Positions 1 through 8,477 of a DNA stretch of 64,000 nt are shown one piece after another (position 1 is the first letter of the stretch; the number at the start of each line of letters is the position of its first letter). Below the pieces are notes generated by a model. That model worked only from the letters and a program-made list of their open reading frames with translations. It searched no databases and had not been told where the DNA came from. The stretch comes from Synanceia verrucosa (taxonomy: Eukaryota > Chordata > Actinopteri > Perciformes > Synanceiidae), in the NCBI GenBank assembly GCA_029721515.1, contig CM056556.1:19720645-19784644 (forward strand), given 5' to 3'. Position numbers and translations under genes: made by a program.

Positions 1-80
1 ACGTTATCAGTCAGAGTAGTTGTGTTACATTGAGTCAATGTGTTGTCAGTAGTTTTGGATTGCGTTAATTTACTATCAAC

Positions 81-410
81 ATGGTAAATTATTGCGTTTG
101 TGGAGATTGCACAAAATCCAGCCTGTCAGGACACCGAGTCCACTGGTTTCCGAACCGGAAAAAAAATGGTGCTGTCTGCCATGCCTGGATTTGTTTTGTG
201 CAGCTGAAGAGATGGGACTTCTCCTCTGCATCAGAATGCATGGAATGCCAAAGCAAGAACCAGGCGCGACTCACACCCGGTGCAGTGCCTTTGGTTCCCA
301 CAGCTTCATCCCAACAACTGTCAGTAGCGGCTGATAGTGTTGCTGCCAGCGGGAGACACGGTCACGGAAGAGGCAGAGACTCAGCTCAGCGTAAAAGCGA
401 ACTGTGTACT
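81..410 (+). pseudogene. THAP-domain exon (first exon of a THAP/transposase-like gene)
   Basis: Seen: an ATG-initiated frame starting MVNYCVCGDCTKSS, with basic and aromatic residues (HWFPNRKK, then a W-x-F-x-x-LKRW stretch) in the order of a THAP C2CH zinc finger, a DNA-binding domain of host proteins and P-element-like transposases. The frame runs into a good splice donor (gtaagt at 411). The distal Cys-x-x-His of the domain is not where expected, so the finger looks damaged. Exons of the same family follow at 2929-3599 and 23.2-23.7 kb on the same strand. Known: fish genomes carry many THAP plus RNase-H-like transposase-derived genes. Inference: this is exon 1 of one such gene, now degraded. 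It could instead be a separate THAP fragment. Confidence 0.6.
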
Positions 411-467
411 GTAAGTCATGTGTTAACTACCTACTTACTCAATATATTTAATTAATGACAAGCAATG

Positions 468-1855
468 TACAGTTGTAGTCAAAAGTTTACTTACGCTTGT
501 AAAGAACATAATGTCATGGCTTTCTTGAGTTTCCAGTTATTTCTACAACTCTGATTTTTCTCTGATAGAGTGATTGGAACAGATACTTCTTTGTCACAAA
601 AGACATTCATGAAGTTTGCTTACTTTATGACTTTATTATGAGTCAACTGAAAATGTGACCAAATCTGCTGGGTCATAAATATACATGCAGCAACATGAAT
701 TAGCAATTTTGGTGACTTAGAAAGCTGGGTCAATGAAATGACCTTCATAGCATGGCCTCTTAACTTCTTGTGAGTGATCATGAGTGACTTCAGCTGGTGA
801 CTTCTCTGAGGCCATTTAAATTGGGCTCATTGGATACAAACCACACACGCTACAATGGGAAAGTCAAAGGATCTCAGCACAGATCTGAAAAAACAAATCA
901 TTGACTTGAACAAGTCAGGAAAGTCACTTGGAGCCATTTCAAAGCAGCTGCAGGTCCCAAGAGCAACAGTGCAGACAACTGTTTGTAAGTATCACAGCCA
1001 TGATCAGGAAGAAAATGCAAGCTATCACCTGCTGCTGACAGAAAATTGGTCAGGAGGGTGAAGAGTCAATGGAGAACCACCAAAAAGCAGATCTGCCCAG
1101 AATAAGAAGCTGCTAGAACACAGGTGTCAGTGTCCAGAGTCAAACGTGTTTTACATCGCCATGGACTGAGAGGCTACTGTGCAAGAAGGAAGACCTTGCT
1201 CGAAAGGTGGCATGTGAAGGCTCAAGTGAAGTTTGCTGCTGATCACATGAACAAAGATAAGACCCTCTGGAGGAAAGTTCTATGGTCAGACTAAACAGAA
1301 ATCGAGCTGTTTGGCCACAGTGCCCAGCAATATGTTTGCAGGAGAAAAGGTGAGGCCTTTAACCCCAATAACACCATGTCTAGCGTCAAGCACGGTGGTG
1401 GAAGTATTATGCTGTGGGGCTGTTTTGCTGCCAATGGAACTGGTGCTTTACAGAGAGTAAATGAGATAATGAAGAAGGAGGATTACCTTCAAATTTTTCA
1501 AGATAACCTAAAATCATCACCCTGAAGGTTGAGTCTTTGGCGCAGTTGGGTGTTCCAACAGGACAGTGACCCCAAACACACATCAAAAGTGGTAATGGAA
1601 TGGCTAAATCAAGCTAGAATTAAGGTTATAGAATGGCCTTCCCAAAGTCTTAACTTAACCCCCATTGAGATGTGGACAATGCTGAAGAAACGAGTCCATG
1701 TCAGAAAGCCAACAAATTTAACTGAACTGCACCAATTATGTCAAGAGGCGTGATCAAAGATTCAACCAGAAGCTTGCCAGAAGCTTGTGGATGGCTACCA
1801 AAAGCGCCTAATTGAAGTGAAAATGGCAAAGGGACATGTAACCAAATATTAGCAT
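468..1855 (+). mobile_element. Tc1/mariner element, 3' truncated
   Basis: The left terminal repeat begins TACAGTTG followed by the AGTTTAC motif typical of fish Tc1 elements, and about 220 bp of this end also occur in the related copy at 63.09 kb. The transposase region follows. The right inverted repeat is absent: sequence homologous to the transposase stop region runs directly into an unrelated repeat at about 1855. The element lies between THAP exons, in what would be an intron. Confidence 0.9.
855..1852 (+). pseudogene. Tc1-like transposase, degraded
   Basis: The frame opens MGKSKDLSTDLKKQIIDLNK, the paired-type helix-turn-helix of fish Tc1 transposases, and continues through SGKSLGAISKQLQVPRATVQ before a frameshift near 990-1060. 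Further pieces in other frames are recognisable: a QQDSDPKHTS block (the catalytic D region) and a WPSQSLNLTPIE block carrying the last acidic residue, at 1529-1753. The stop region ends at about 1852. At least three frame breaks or stops separate these blocks, so no active transposase is expected. In an active Tc1 enzyme the product would cut and paste the element at TA dinucleotides. Confidence 0.88.
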
Positions 1856-2560
1856 TGCTGCAGCGCACGTGGACACAGAGCAACAGGCCTACCCTTCACT
1901 GGTTCCTCAGTCATCGGCACTTCACTGCAGCTCACAGTTGGGGATGGGTGGGGATGGGTGGGCCCTCGTGTCGCTGGCCCCTTGGGCCTGTCCTGGCCTC
2001 CTGGGGAGTGGTGGTTTCTATCTCCTCCTGGTCGTTCGATCTGCATGGTTCTCAGTGGCCTGGGTGGCTCTCTGGGTTTGGCATCGCCGGTGCTCCCACT
2101 TCCCTGGGGTATTGTGGACACCTGGCCGATCTGGCCATGAGGGGTCGTGGTAGACGCTCTGGGCTTCGGTGTTCTTAACACATGCATGTTTTATCCAGAT
2201 CTTACCAGCTCCTCCCGAGTCACATTGTTGAGTACTGATGTGAACTGCTAGTATGTGCCAAATCATTCATCTGACTTCTCACTAAGCTCATATCTTCTCC
2301 ACATACTTCTCTCACTTGTGTTCTCGGTAGCCTACTCTATACAATTAGGTCCTCCACAACTCTGGTGTTTAGTACTGTTGGGTGTTGGGATGAAGGTGTT
2401 AGAGATGACACAGCAGCTTACACGTTTTTTATTCTAATAGCACTGCCTGTCTGTAACCTCCCCTTTTTGTTTTGTCTTATCTCCCTGTCTGTCATTTATT
2501 TTCCTCTTCTTGTCATCCCTGGTGAAGCACGTCCCTCTCTGGCTTATAACAGGAAATTCT
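1856..2560 (-). repeat. Copy 1 of an unclassified long-TIR repeat family
   Basis: This stretch is the reverse complement, with scattered mismatches, of parts of 47.22-47.92 kb, including the GC-rich centre at 1940-2190 and the end containing GATGAAGGTGTTAGAG. The 3' end here (2400-2560) also resembles 51.48-51.56 kb. Open frames across it are in both strands and are not conserved between copies, so none is called as a gene. Confidence 0.7.
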
Positions 2561-2928
2561 AATACATAATATAAGATTAGATTCCAGGGAGGGCCGGTGA
2601 TGGTCACATACACGCACCAAAAATTAATAGCTTTTGCTGCAAGACAAAAACATGCATAATCTCATAAAAGGTCGACACTTTTTTGTGGTGTTGAACAATG
2701 AGTACAATGCAGACAAAGTGGAAAAAAAAGATACATAGAAGTAATTGTATATGCCATTTATGTACAATGTTGGAGGGGGAAAAATTATGTATAATGCATA
2801 ATTCATTATGTGACAAAACTGTTGTATGGGATTGATTGGGCAGGGGTATCTAGTAAACCAGCCGCTGAATATGTGAAACTACACAATTACATAATGGAGG
2901 ACCTCTTTTTTTTATTCTAACTGTACAG
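2561..2928. other. AT-rich non-coding stretch
   Basis: No gene or repeat boundary recognised. It ends in a pyrimidine tract and acceptor (ctgtacag, ending 2928) for the next THAP-family exon, so it reads as intron. Confidence 0.5.
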
Positions 2929-3209
2929 GTACAGCCCAAGATGGTCAGTGTGGGAACTCAAACAGAAAGCTCTGAGAAAAAAAAACCCATCTACTCCACT
3001 GCCCATTCCTGTGCACAGCGATGAGCAATCTGTTTTCATGAGAGCTGCTGGAGACATGTCATGGATCCCAGAGGAAGAAATGAATAACTCAGTTCGGCAT
3101 TGTGTGCCAAATCCAGCTGATGTCTCTCTTTACTAACTGCCCAGCCTGTTGTGGGGAAACTCAAGGAAACATTAAGATGCAGGAGAGAACTTATGTAAAA
3201 ATAAAGCAG
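2929..3209 (+). pseudogene. THAP-family gene, exon with SVGTQTESSE and SWIPEE motifs
   Basis: A splice acceptor ends at 2928 and a donor (gtaag) begins at 3210. In phase with exon 1, the exon reads through SVGTQTESSE, then shifts frame at an A-run near 2977-2985. The next frame carries DMSWIPEEEM and stops at 3136, and a third frame carries a Cys-x2-Cys-x2-Cys type stretch (NCPACCGETQG). The motif order matches the linker and zinc-like segment of THAP/RNase-H-like transposase-derived proteins of fish, as remembered. With at least two frame breaks the exon is a pseudogene. Confidence 0.6.
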
Positions 3210-3317
3210 GTAAGACTTTTTTTGTGATTTCAGATGGAAAACTAACAATTTGTATATTTAGGTATGTTTATATATGGTATGGTATATGGTATATAGGTAT
3301 GTTTTTGTCATTCATAG

Positions 3318-3408
3318 GTCAGACTCCCCTGGCCATTGTGCCAAATACGGCACATACCCCTTGATTGAGGACAGACTCAACAAGGTGTTGGATCTTCAAC
3401 TTGTCCAG
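3318..3408 (+). pseudogene. THAP-family gene, DSPGHCAKYG exon
   Basis: Bounded by an acceptor (ttcatag) and a donor (gtaagt). The exon encodes DSPGHCAKYGTYPLIEDR followed by NKVLDLQLVQ. This is the segment leading into the RNase-H-like fold of the same transposase-derived family, including the first catalytic Asp position. No stop is present within the exon. Confidence 0.65.
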
Positions 3409-3482
3409 GTAAGTTAACATTATCAGACCCATGAACCACTTGTGTAGTGCAAGATAATTTTATTACTTAATGTTTTACACAG

Positions 3483-3599
3483 AGCTCAGAGGTCCCAAGT
3501 AGTAGCTGGTGTGAGCTACAGGGTCTTAAATGCAGCATAAGGTTTCTTGACAAGCAACATATTCATGTGTCAGCCCTCATCATGGACAGAAATCGACAA
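3483..3599 (+). pseudogene. THAP-family gene, ELQGL..MDRNRQ exon
   Basis: An acceptor ends at 3482 and a plausible donor (gtaaag) starts at 3600. The exon encodes SSWCELQGLKCSIRFLD and ends MDRNRQ, matching the next segment (E-L-x-G-L ... DR) of the same family. If unspliced, the frame continues to a stop near 3664, and an AATAAA at 3859-3864 could end a truncated transcript. The exons that should follow are found 19.5 kb downstream at 23.2-23.7 kb. Confidence 0.6.
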
Positions 3600-3965
3600 G
3601 TAAAGATGAGCAAGAACAGACATGTATCAGTGTCCTTTGAAAATCTTGTTCATGACTCTATTTGAAGCTAAAATTAAATGAAAAATCTTTTTAATGTGTT
3701 GAATTCTACATTTGGTATGTTGGCAAAAGTATGTATCTTGATGAATGTAGTTTTGTTTGGGTTGTCTATAATCACATTTTTTGTTGGTTTGTCATTCGTT
3801 TTTATATTTTGTTTCTCTTCTGAAATGTGTAGGGAATTGAATGATTGTGAATCATTTTAATAAACACTTTATCCACACTTTTTATGGGTCGATGTCTGAC
3901 AGCACTTGCGTAAATACTTCTGACACATGGTCTTCATCATCTGTAACTGACATGAGTTCATTTGT
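3600..3965. other. No gene; polyadenylation signal AATAAA at 3859
   Basis: AT-rich sequence with AATAAA at 3859-3864. The open frame at 3678-3860 is low-complexity hydrophobic and not supported as a gene. Confidence 0.4.
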
Positions 3966-4608
3966 TTGATTTTGAACCCAAATCACTCACAAGTTCAAAA
4001 AGTTCTGAAAAACATCAATCACAAAAAATCTGAAGGTCCAGATAAACTGGATCCTTATCTCTTAAAGATAGCTGCAGATATTATTGCAGAGCCTATTGCA
4101 TATATTTTCAACTTAAGTCTTCAAACAAATTCAAACAACTATCGGCCCACATCCAAACTGTCAATTTTAGCGAAAATCTTTGAATCTGAAGTCAATATAC
4201 AGTTGAAACAATTTCTGTCTGATAACAACATTCTATGTGAATATCATTCTGGTTTCAGAAGTGGCCATAGTACCATCACTGCTGCCATGACTGTCACAAA
4301 TGATCTCATTGGTGCCTTAGATAGAAAACAGCATTGTGCCGCCTTATTTGTAGATATCTCTATGGCATTTGATCCAGTTAATCATGAATTGCTTCTCGAC
4401 AAACTCAGGTCTGCTGGCTTTGGCCCCAATGCTCTCAAATGGTTTAAAAACTACTTAGCAGGTAGGACTCAATGTGTCCAAGCAGAGGGCTTCAACTCGA
4501 GCTTTCTGGAGATCACTAAAGGTGTGCCCCAAGGTTCCAATTTGACTCCTATGTTATTCTCTCTCTTTATAAATGATATAGGTAAAGATATTCCAGCTAA
4601 ATTACATT
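3966..4608 (+). pseudogene. LINE-A reverse transcriptase, 5' half (interrupted by the adintovirus)
   Basis: The frame encodes reverse-transcriptase blocks of a jockey/CR1/L2-type non-LTR retrotransposon in order: KKSEGPDKL, NNYRPTSKLSILAKIFE, GFRSGHSTITA, AALFVDISMAFDPVNHE (block A with a catalytic Asp), and GVPQGSNLTPMLFSLFINDI (block B). A segment normally found before NNYRP (the WK..xVxPLxK block) is missing, so this LINE already had an internal deletion. The frame is cut at 4608 by the adintovirus end and resumes at 19860 with LYADDT, the catalytic block C. Confidence 0.93.
4603..4608. repeat. Left 6-bp target-site duplication TACATT
   Basis: TACATT occurs immediately outside both ends of the adintovirus (4603-4608 and 19860-19865). 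A 6-bp duplication is what Polinton integrases produce. Removing the element and one copy restores an uninterrupted LINE codon series across Lys-Leu-His-Leu-Tyr-Ala-Asp-Asp. Confidence 0.95.
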
Positions 4609-5027
4609 AGAGAGATATATGTATAATCTTGTGTCAAAATAAGATTTACGACCTAGTGATTTATGACCCCCCCCCCACCGCCATGTGACAGTCATGTGAC
4701 ACGTGACAGTCATGTGGACCCCCCCCCCAACATGACACATGACAGACATGTGACCTATGTAAGACAGAATATACCAGTAGACACTTTGAATTAATTGCTG
4801 GTGCTTTCTTATAGTACTTGACATCCCAGGACCCAGACCTATGTATGAAAGAACACATTATGAGTAGTAGTAGCCTAAGGATTAATGAAAAGCAAAGGGG
4901 GTGTGGACTACTCCACACCGCTCTTTATTAAGAGCGGCGTTGTTGCATACAGCATTGAGATCACCATGCCTCGATACAAGACTCGCACAAATTCTGAAGA
5001 CACCCTGAAGCAGGCAGAGTGTGAAGA

Positions 5028-5062
<35 letters not shown>

Positions 5063-5156
5063 CAGGCAATCTGGTTCCTGATACCGATGAGAAAGAGGTG
5101 CAGAATCTTAGACCAGTGACCATGTCACTGATTTGTGAGACCCCAGTCACCATCTA
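4609..5156 (+). repeat. Left terminal inverted repeat (548 bp)
   Basis: Matches 19336-19859 in reverse complement almost throughout. Differences seen: three versus four AG units at the tip, length of two C-runs, an 18-bp tandem duplication on the left (near 4697-4715), nine versus eight CAG codons, and a few substitutions. The inner border is sharp: the two copies diverge right after CCAGTCACCATCTA. The repeat contains the putative promoter hairpins and the first about 63 codons of gene A. Confidence 0.95.
4901..4937 (+). promoter_or_regulatory. Twin hairpin in the TIR, probable promoter region of gene A
   Basis: Two perfect inverted repeats abut: GTGTGGA-ctac-TCCACAC (4901-4918) and CCGCTCTT-tatt-AAGAGCGG (4918-4937), 29 bp upstream of the gene A ATG. 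The right TIR copy (19552-19587) keeps both stems but its loop reads TTTATAAG on the coding strand, a TATA-like core. Inference: this is a terminal promoter present in both orientations, each firing inward. The stems might also bind a terminal protein or repressor. Confidence 0.45.
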
Positions 5157-5778
5157 CCATGAGCAAGGCTCACTCACGGATGCTCCGAGGAAAAGCATGG
5201 TGTTTCTATGTCGGACGCAGTCTCCCCCAAACAGTTCTCTGAGTGAGGAGTGGTCTTTAGAACCGTGTGGACTGCGAGGACACTGGGGTTATGTATTCAA
5301 GTATGAGACGGGGGAGCTGTGGTTGTATCAGAGGGATGAAGGTGGAACACTGGGAAGCGACATAGCCAAGCTGACCTCAAACGACTGGGCCGTGTTGCAG
5401 CTGGTGATACCGGGTCTGTGTCTGAAGGGTCATTCAGCGGATCAAGAAGTTCCTATACCCTCAAAACAAGCCCGAGTGGAGAATCCCGGCAACGTGAGTC
5501 AACAAAAGATCTTGTGCAGCGCAGTCTGGCAATCAAAAATCTCTGTTTCAGGTCGATGGTTCTTCCGAGCCAGTCTCAGGACTTCACAAGGGCCCACAGA
5601 GGACTTTGTCTTGGAGTGTTTTAATTCAGACTGCGGCGTATTCCGCACGTTGATTGCCATCCCGATCGGTGTGTGGAAGGAAAAGATGGAAGAAATAGGA
5701 GGCGTAATTACGTCTCTGTTTCGCAGCTGTCGTAACTGGAATGACGTGGTAGCTGTAAAAAAAAAGTTATCCTTCTAG
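4966..5778 (+). CDS. Accessory gene A: two possible PC4-like modules, poly-Gln
   Basis: 270 aa from an ATG in good context (caccATGc); an in-frame ATG at 4885 lies upstream of the hairpins and is less likely. The basic N-terminus MPRYKTRTNS is followed by EEE and nine Gln. Not confidently recognised. Two segments, about residues 115-150 and 205-250, share a beta-strand-rich pattern ending in an I-x-L/I-x5-W-x3-L helix (LTSNDWAVL; IPIGVWKEKM), which recalls the PC4 single-stranded-DNA-binding fold; this is only a hypothesis. The first 63 codons lie in the TIR, so the start is duplicated at the right end. A donor (gtgagt, 5494) and acceptor (tttcag, 5551) flank a possible 58-nt intron that would give a shorter alternative C-terminus. 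AATAAA lies at 5796. Confidence 0.7.
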
Positions 5779-5852
5779 ACCCCTCCCCTCTTTACAATAA
5801 AAGGAGAGACGGTTGTGGGAGGACTGACAAAGCTTGGAAGACTGCAAACAGC

Positions 5853-6719
5853 ATGGACACCATCAGATGCTCCGCTCGAGAACAAATGGCTACCTTATTG
5901 ACTCCCCTACGGGAGCTCAGTCCCTCTCCATCAGCAGGCTACACATCTGACTCGGGTAATGAGGAGGGAAAGGACCTGGACTGCGATTGTCCACACAGCT
6001 TTTGCGGACAAGCGGAGCCCCATTCACCCCCGGCTCAGCAGCACAGAAGCGGGGAACTAACTTCTCCACCGACACCACCTCCTGAAGGAGGGCGAGTGAA
6101 ACCACACCGCTCTCCATCTGCACCTTTAAAGCTGTACAATGATGATATCCTCACAGACATGCCCAGGGAAAATCCACCTGCGACCTGTCCATCTGACTCG
6201 AGCAATGAGGTTGAGGTGGCAGAAGAAACCTCACAGGTCATCACCTCCCCTCTGACCCCACCTTCCTCGCCTCCATGCTCTCAGCCAGAGGGGGAAACTC
6301 TCAATGATGAAATTGACGGCTGGATGTCATTCAAAGTCATCAGCCTGGTAAAAGCAGCCGTGCTCCATCTGCTCAACTCTACCCTCTACAAGTACAGGGG
6401 CGAGCGCTGCTTTGGATGTCAGACCAACCATCCTAGCCAGAGAGAACACCCGTGTTTGGACGTGCTGGAGGATGACTTCTACCTGAACCATTTTCATGGT
6501 TTGATGAAGGTGTTGTACACCCCAAAATTCATTCCTTCGATCCAACGCATGTTGCTCTTGTACAACATTCAAGAGGATGACAGAAGAGTCAAAGCTGTGG
6601 CAGAGACTCTCTTGCACGAGCTGAAAGGGGTGAGAAAGATCCACGAGAGCATCAGTGACATGTACGAGGACCTGATTGCAAATGACTTTGGAGCCTTGAA
6701 GATGGTGTCAGAATGGTGA
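5853..6719 (+). CDS. Accessory gene B: oncoprotein-like, Cys/His zinc motif
   Basis: 288 aa. The N-terminal half is disordered and Pro/Ser rich, with acidic serine patches SDSGNEEGK (33-41) and SDSSNEVEV resembling CK2 sites. LDCDC (42-46) is close to, but not, the Rb-binding LxCxE. The ordered C-terminal half (from about 157) has C186-x2-C189-x3-HPSQ-x2-H199-x-C201, a likely zinc site, followed by amphipathic helices. As I recall, a C-x-GC-x3-HPSQ-x2-H-x-C motif recurs in uncharacterised proteins of fish DNA viruses and Polintons; unverified. The position next to the left terminus and the layout are those of early, host-modulating genes. The stop overlaps the ATG of gene C by 7 nt. Confidence 0.75.
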   Translation: MDTIRCSAREQMATLLTPLRELSPSPSAGYTSDSGNEEGKDLDCDCPHSFCGQAEPHSPPAQQHRSGELTSPPTPPPEGGRVKPHRSPSAPLKLYNDDILTDMPRENPPATCPSDSSNEVEVAEETSQVITSPLTPPSSPPCSQPEGETLNDEIDGWMSFKVISLVKAAVLHLLNSTLYKYRGERCFGCQTNHPSQREHPCLDVLEDDFYLNHFHGLMKVLYTPKFIPSIQRMLLLYNIQEDDRRVKAVAETLLHELKGVRKIHESISDMYEDLIANDFGALKMVSEW

Positions 6720-7237
6720 GGTGGGAACTGAGTCTTCCAACTGCTAAAATGGGAAATTCCTGGAGAAGAGCGGTGGCGTATGTAAACGGGCAGACGTCTA
6801 TTCATCAATTGACGGAGCTTTTAACACAAGTTATTCAGCGTCGAGTTTCACAGAAACATAGAGACACTGAGGACGATGTTGCAGTCCATCATCTGGAAAT
6901 CATTCTGGACAGAGTGCGTCTTCAAGCTGGACATACAACCTGGGGAGAAATGGTGCAACCCATCGCGAGTATGAGCGCATCAGGATTTTCAGAGACTTTT
7001 GAAAAAATTGCAAAATACATGTTTCAAAAGTCCTTTGATGTAAAACCCAGTCATTTACTCACTCTGTATGCTTTGTTTGTGGACACGGTGACCCTCCGTT
7101 TGCAAAATAATCTGCCTGTAAATATTTTAACCGAGTTGATGATTTTACAACATGTTATTCAAGTAAATTTGAATCAGTCTGTTTTTATTCACACTTTAAA
7201 TATTATCCATTATTTTAACCCTCTGTCTTCTCAATAA
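6713..7237 (+). CDS. Accessory gene C: helical protein, possibly Bcl-2-like
   Basis: 174 aa from the ATG overlapping the stop of gene B; an internal ATG at 6749 (MGNSWRRAVAY) would give 162 aa and may be the true start. The protein is predicted almost wholly helical by eye. Residues 92-130 (FSETFEKIAKYMFQ, then SFDVKPSHLLTLYALFV) have the spacing of Bcl-2 helix 4 plus BH1/helix 5, but the BH1 W-G-R is not conserved and no clear C-terminal membrane anchor is seen. Known: adintoviruses have been reported with Bcl-2-like accessory genes. The assignment is tentative. The stop codon is embedded in the poly(A) signal AATAAA at 7233-7238. Confidence 0.7.
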   Translation: MVRWELSLPTAKMGNSWRRAVAYVNGQTSIHQLTELLTQVIQRRVSQKHRDTEDDVAVHHLEIILDRVRLQAGHTTWGEMVQPIASMSASGFSETFEKIAKYMFQKSFDVKPSHLLTLYALFVDTVTLRLQNNLPVNILTELMILQHVIQVNLNQSVFIHTLNIIHYFNPLSSQ

Positions 7238-7351
7238 AGGAAATTAAATCTGACGCTGTCTCGTGTGGTCATATTGCGCACCCTCGTCACAATAAAAACA
7301 AATGAATAACCCTAAAACCTCACTAAAAGCTGAGAGTGAGCCGGAGGTAGG

Positions 7352-8440
7352 ATGATGGAGAAACGGATCATGAAAAGAGTGTATTACAATCCGGCCCATC
7401 CGGGTAGCTTTGGTGGAGCAGAACGACTCCGTCAGGGTGTACAAGATGAAATGGGTAAAAAAGTCAAACTTGAAAATGTCAAAGATTTTTTATCAGAACA
7501 GGATGCCTACACTCTGCACAAACCCGCCAGAACACATTTTATCAGAAACAGAGTTTTTGTTCCAAGGCCTTTAAACCAATTTCAAGCTGACCTTTGTGAC
7601 ATGCAAGCCCTGGCGGAACATAATGATGGGTTTAATTATTTATTAACGGTGATAGATGTATTTTCAAAAAAGGCTTACGTTCGTGTTTTAAAGAGAAAAA
7701 CTGCCGCCCAGGTGGTGAGAGCCTTTGAGTCAGTCTTTAAAGAAAGTCAAATCCCGGAAAAGCTACAAACGGATGCTGGTAAGGAATTTTTCAACAAGAG
7801 TTTTGAAGCTTTAATGAAAAAACACAGTATTGTGCATTTTGCCACAGCCAGCGACCTGAAGGCCTTGGTCATTGAAAGATTTAACCATACCTTAAAAACT
7901 AGAATGTGGAGATATTTTACTGCCAACAACACCAGACGATACCTCGACATTTTACAAGATTTGGTGAAAAGCTACAATCACAGCTATCATTCAAGTATAA
8001 AAATGGCTCCTATGCAAGTGACCTCTGAGAATGCCTCTCAAGTTTTTCAAAATCTGTATGGTACATTTTCTACCCGACACAGGGCTTCGGTCAAAATGAA
8101 GTTTAAACCGGGCGATCTCGTCAGAATCTCCAAGTTGAGAGGTGTGTTTGATAAAAAATATGAACAGAGTTTTACGGACGAAGTGTTTACGGTGGTCGAC
8201 GGCATTCCTCGCACTCCTCCCGTGTACAAACTCCAAGATTATGACGGGGAAAGCATTGAGGGTTCCTTTTATGAGGCTGAATTGCAAAAAGTAAAGATGG
8301 ACAAGAACAGGACTTATGCTGTGGAGGAGGTATTGAAACGACGTACGGTGCGAGGTGAAAAACAGGTTTTGGTACGCTGGAAAAACTGGCCAGAGAAATT
8401 CAACAGCTGGGTTAAGACCTCTGATCTGAAACACATATAA
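7352..8440 (+). CDS. Retroviral-type integrase with C-terminal chromodomain
   Basis: 362 aa, intact. The rve catalytic core carries the DDE triad at D80 (QADLCD), D141 (LQTDAGKEF) and E175 (LVIERFN), with 33 residues between D141 and E175. The C-terminal 40 residues (about 322-357: YAVEEVLKRR, QVLVRWKNW, SWV) form a chromodomain with its aromatic cage positions, likely reading histone methylation to choose sites. It inserts the linear DNA by its TIR ends, giving the 6-bp duplication seen here. The start at 7352 has MM; upstream AATAAA at 7291 separates it from the accessory genes. It shares family with Polinton and Ty3/Gypsy integrases. Confidence 0.95.
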   Translation: MMEKRIMKRVYYNPAHPGSFGGAERLRQGVQDEMGKKVKLENVKDFLSEQDAYTLHKPARTHFIRNRVFVPRPLNQFQADLCDMQALAEHNDGFNYLLTVIDVFSKKAYVRVLKRKTAAQVVRAFESVFKESQIPEKLQTDAGKEFFNKSFEALMKKHSIVHFATASDLKALVIERFNHTLKTRMWRYFTANNTRRYLDILQDLVKSYNHSYHSSIKMAPMQVTSENASQVFQNLYGTFSTRHRASVKMKFKPGDLVRISKLRGVFDKKYEQSFTDEVFTVVDGIPRTPPVYKLQDYDGESIEGSFYEAELQKVKMDKNRTYAVEEVLKRRTVRGEKQVLVRWKNWPEKFNSWVKTSDLKHI

Positions 8441-8477
8441 AAAAAGCAGCTGCGGTGAAGGATTAGGATTAGTCATC

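Noticed and set aside
1849..2187. Pro/Arg-rich 112-aa frame on - and several on +
   Set aside because: GC-rich core of a repeat family, frames not conserved in the copy at 47.4-47.7 kb.
4885..4965. Upstream ATG start for gene A
   Set aside because: Would place coding sequence across both promoter hairpins; the ATG at 4966 has a better context.
5418..5624. Separate 68-aa gene inside gene A
   Set aside because: Alternate frame; only a possible C-terminal end if the 58-nt intron 5494-5551 is real, which is shorter than usual for vertebrates.
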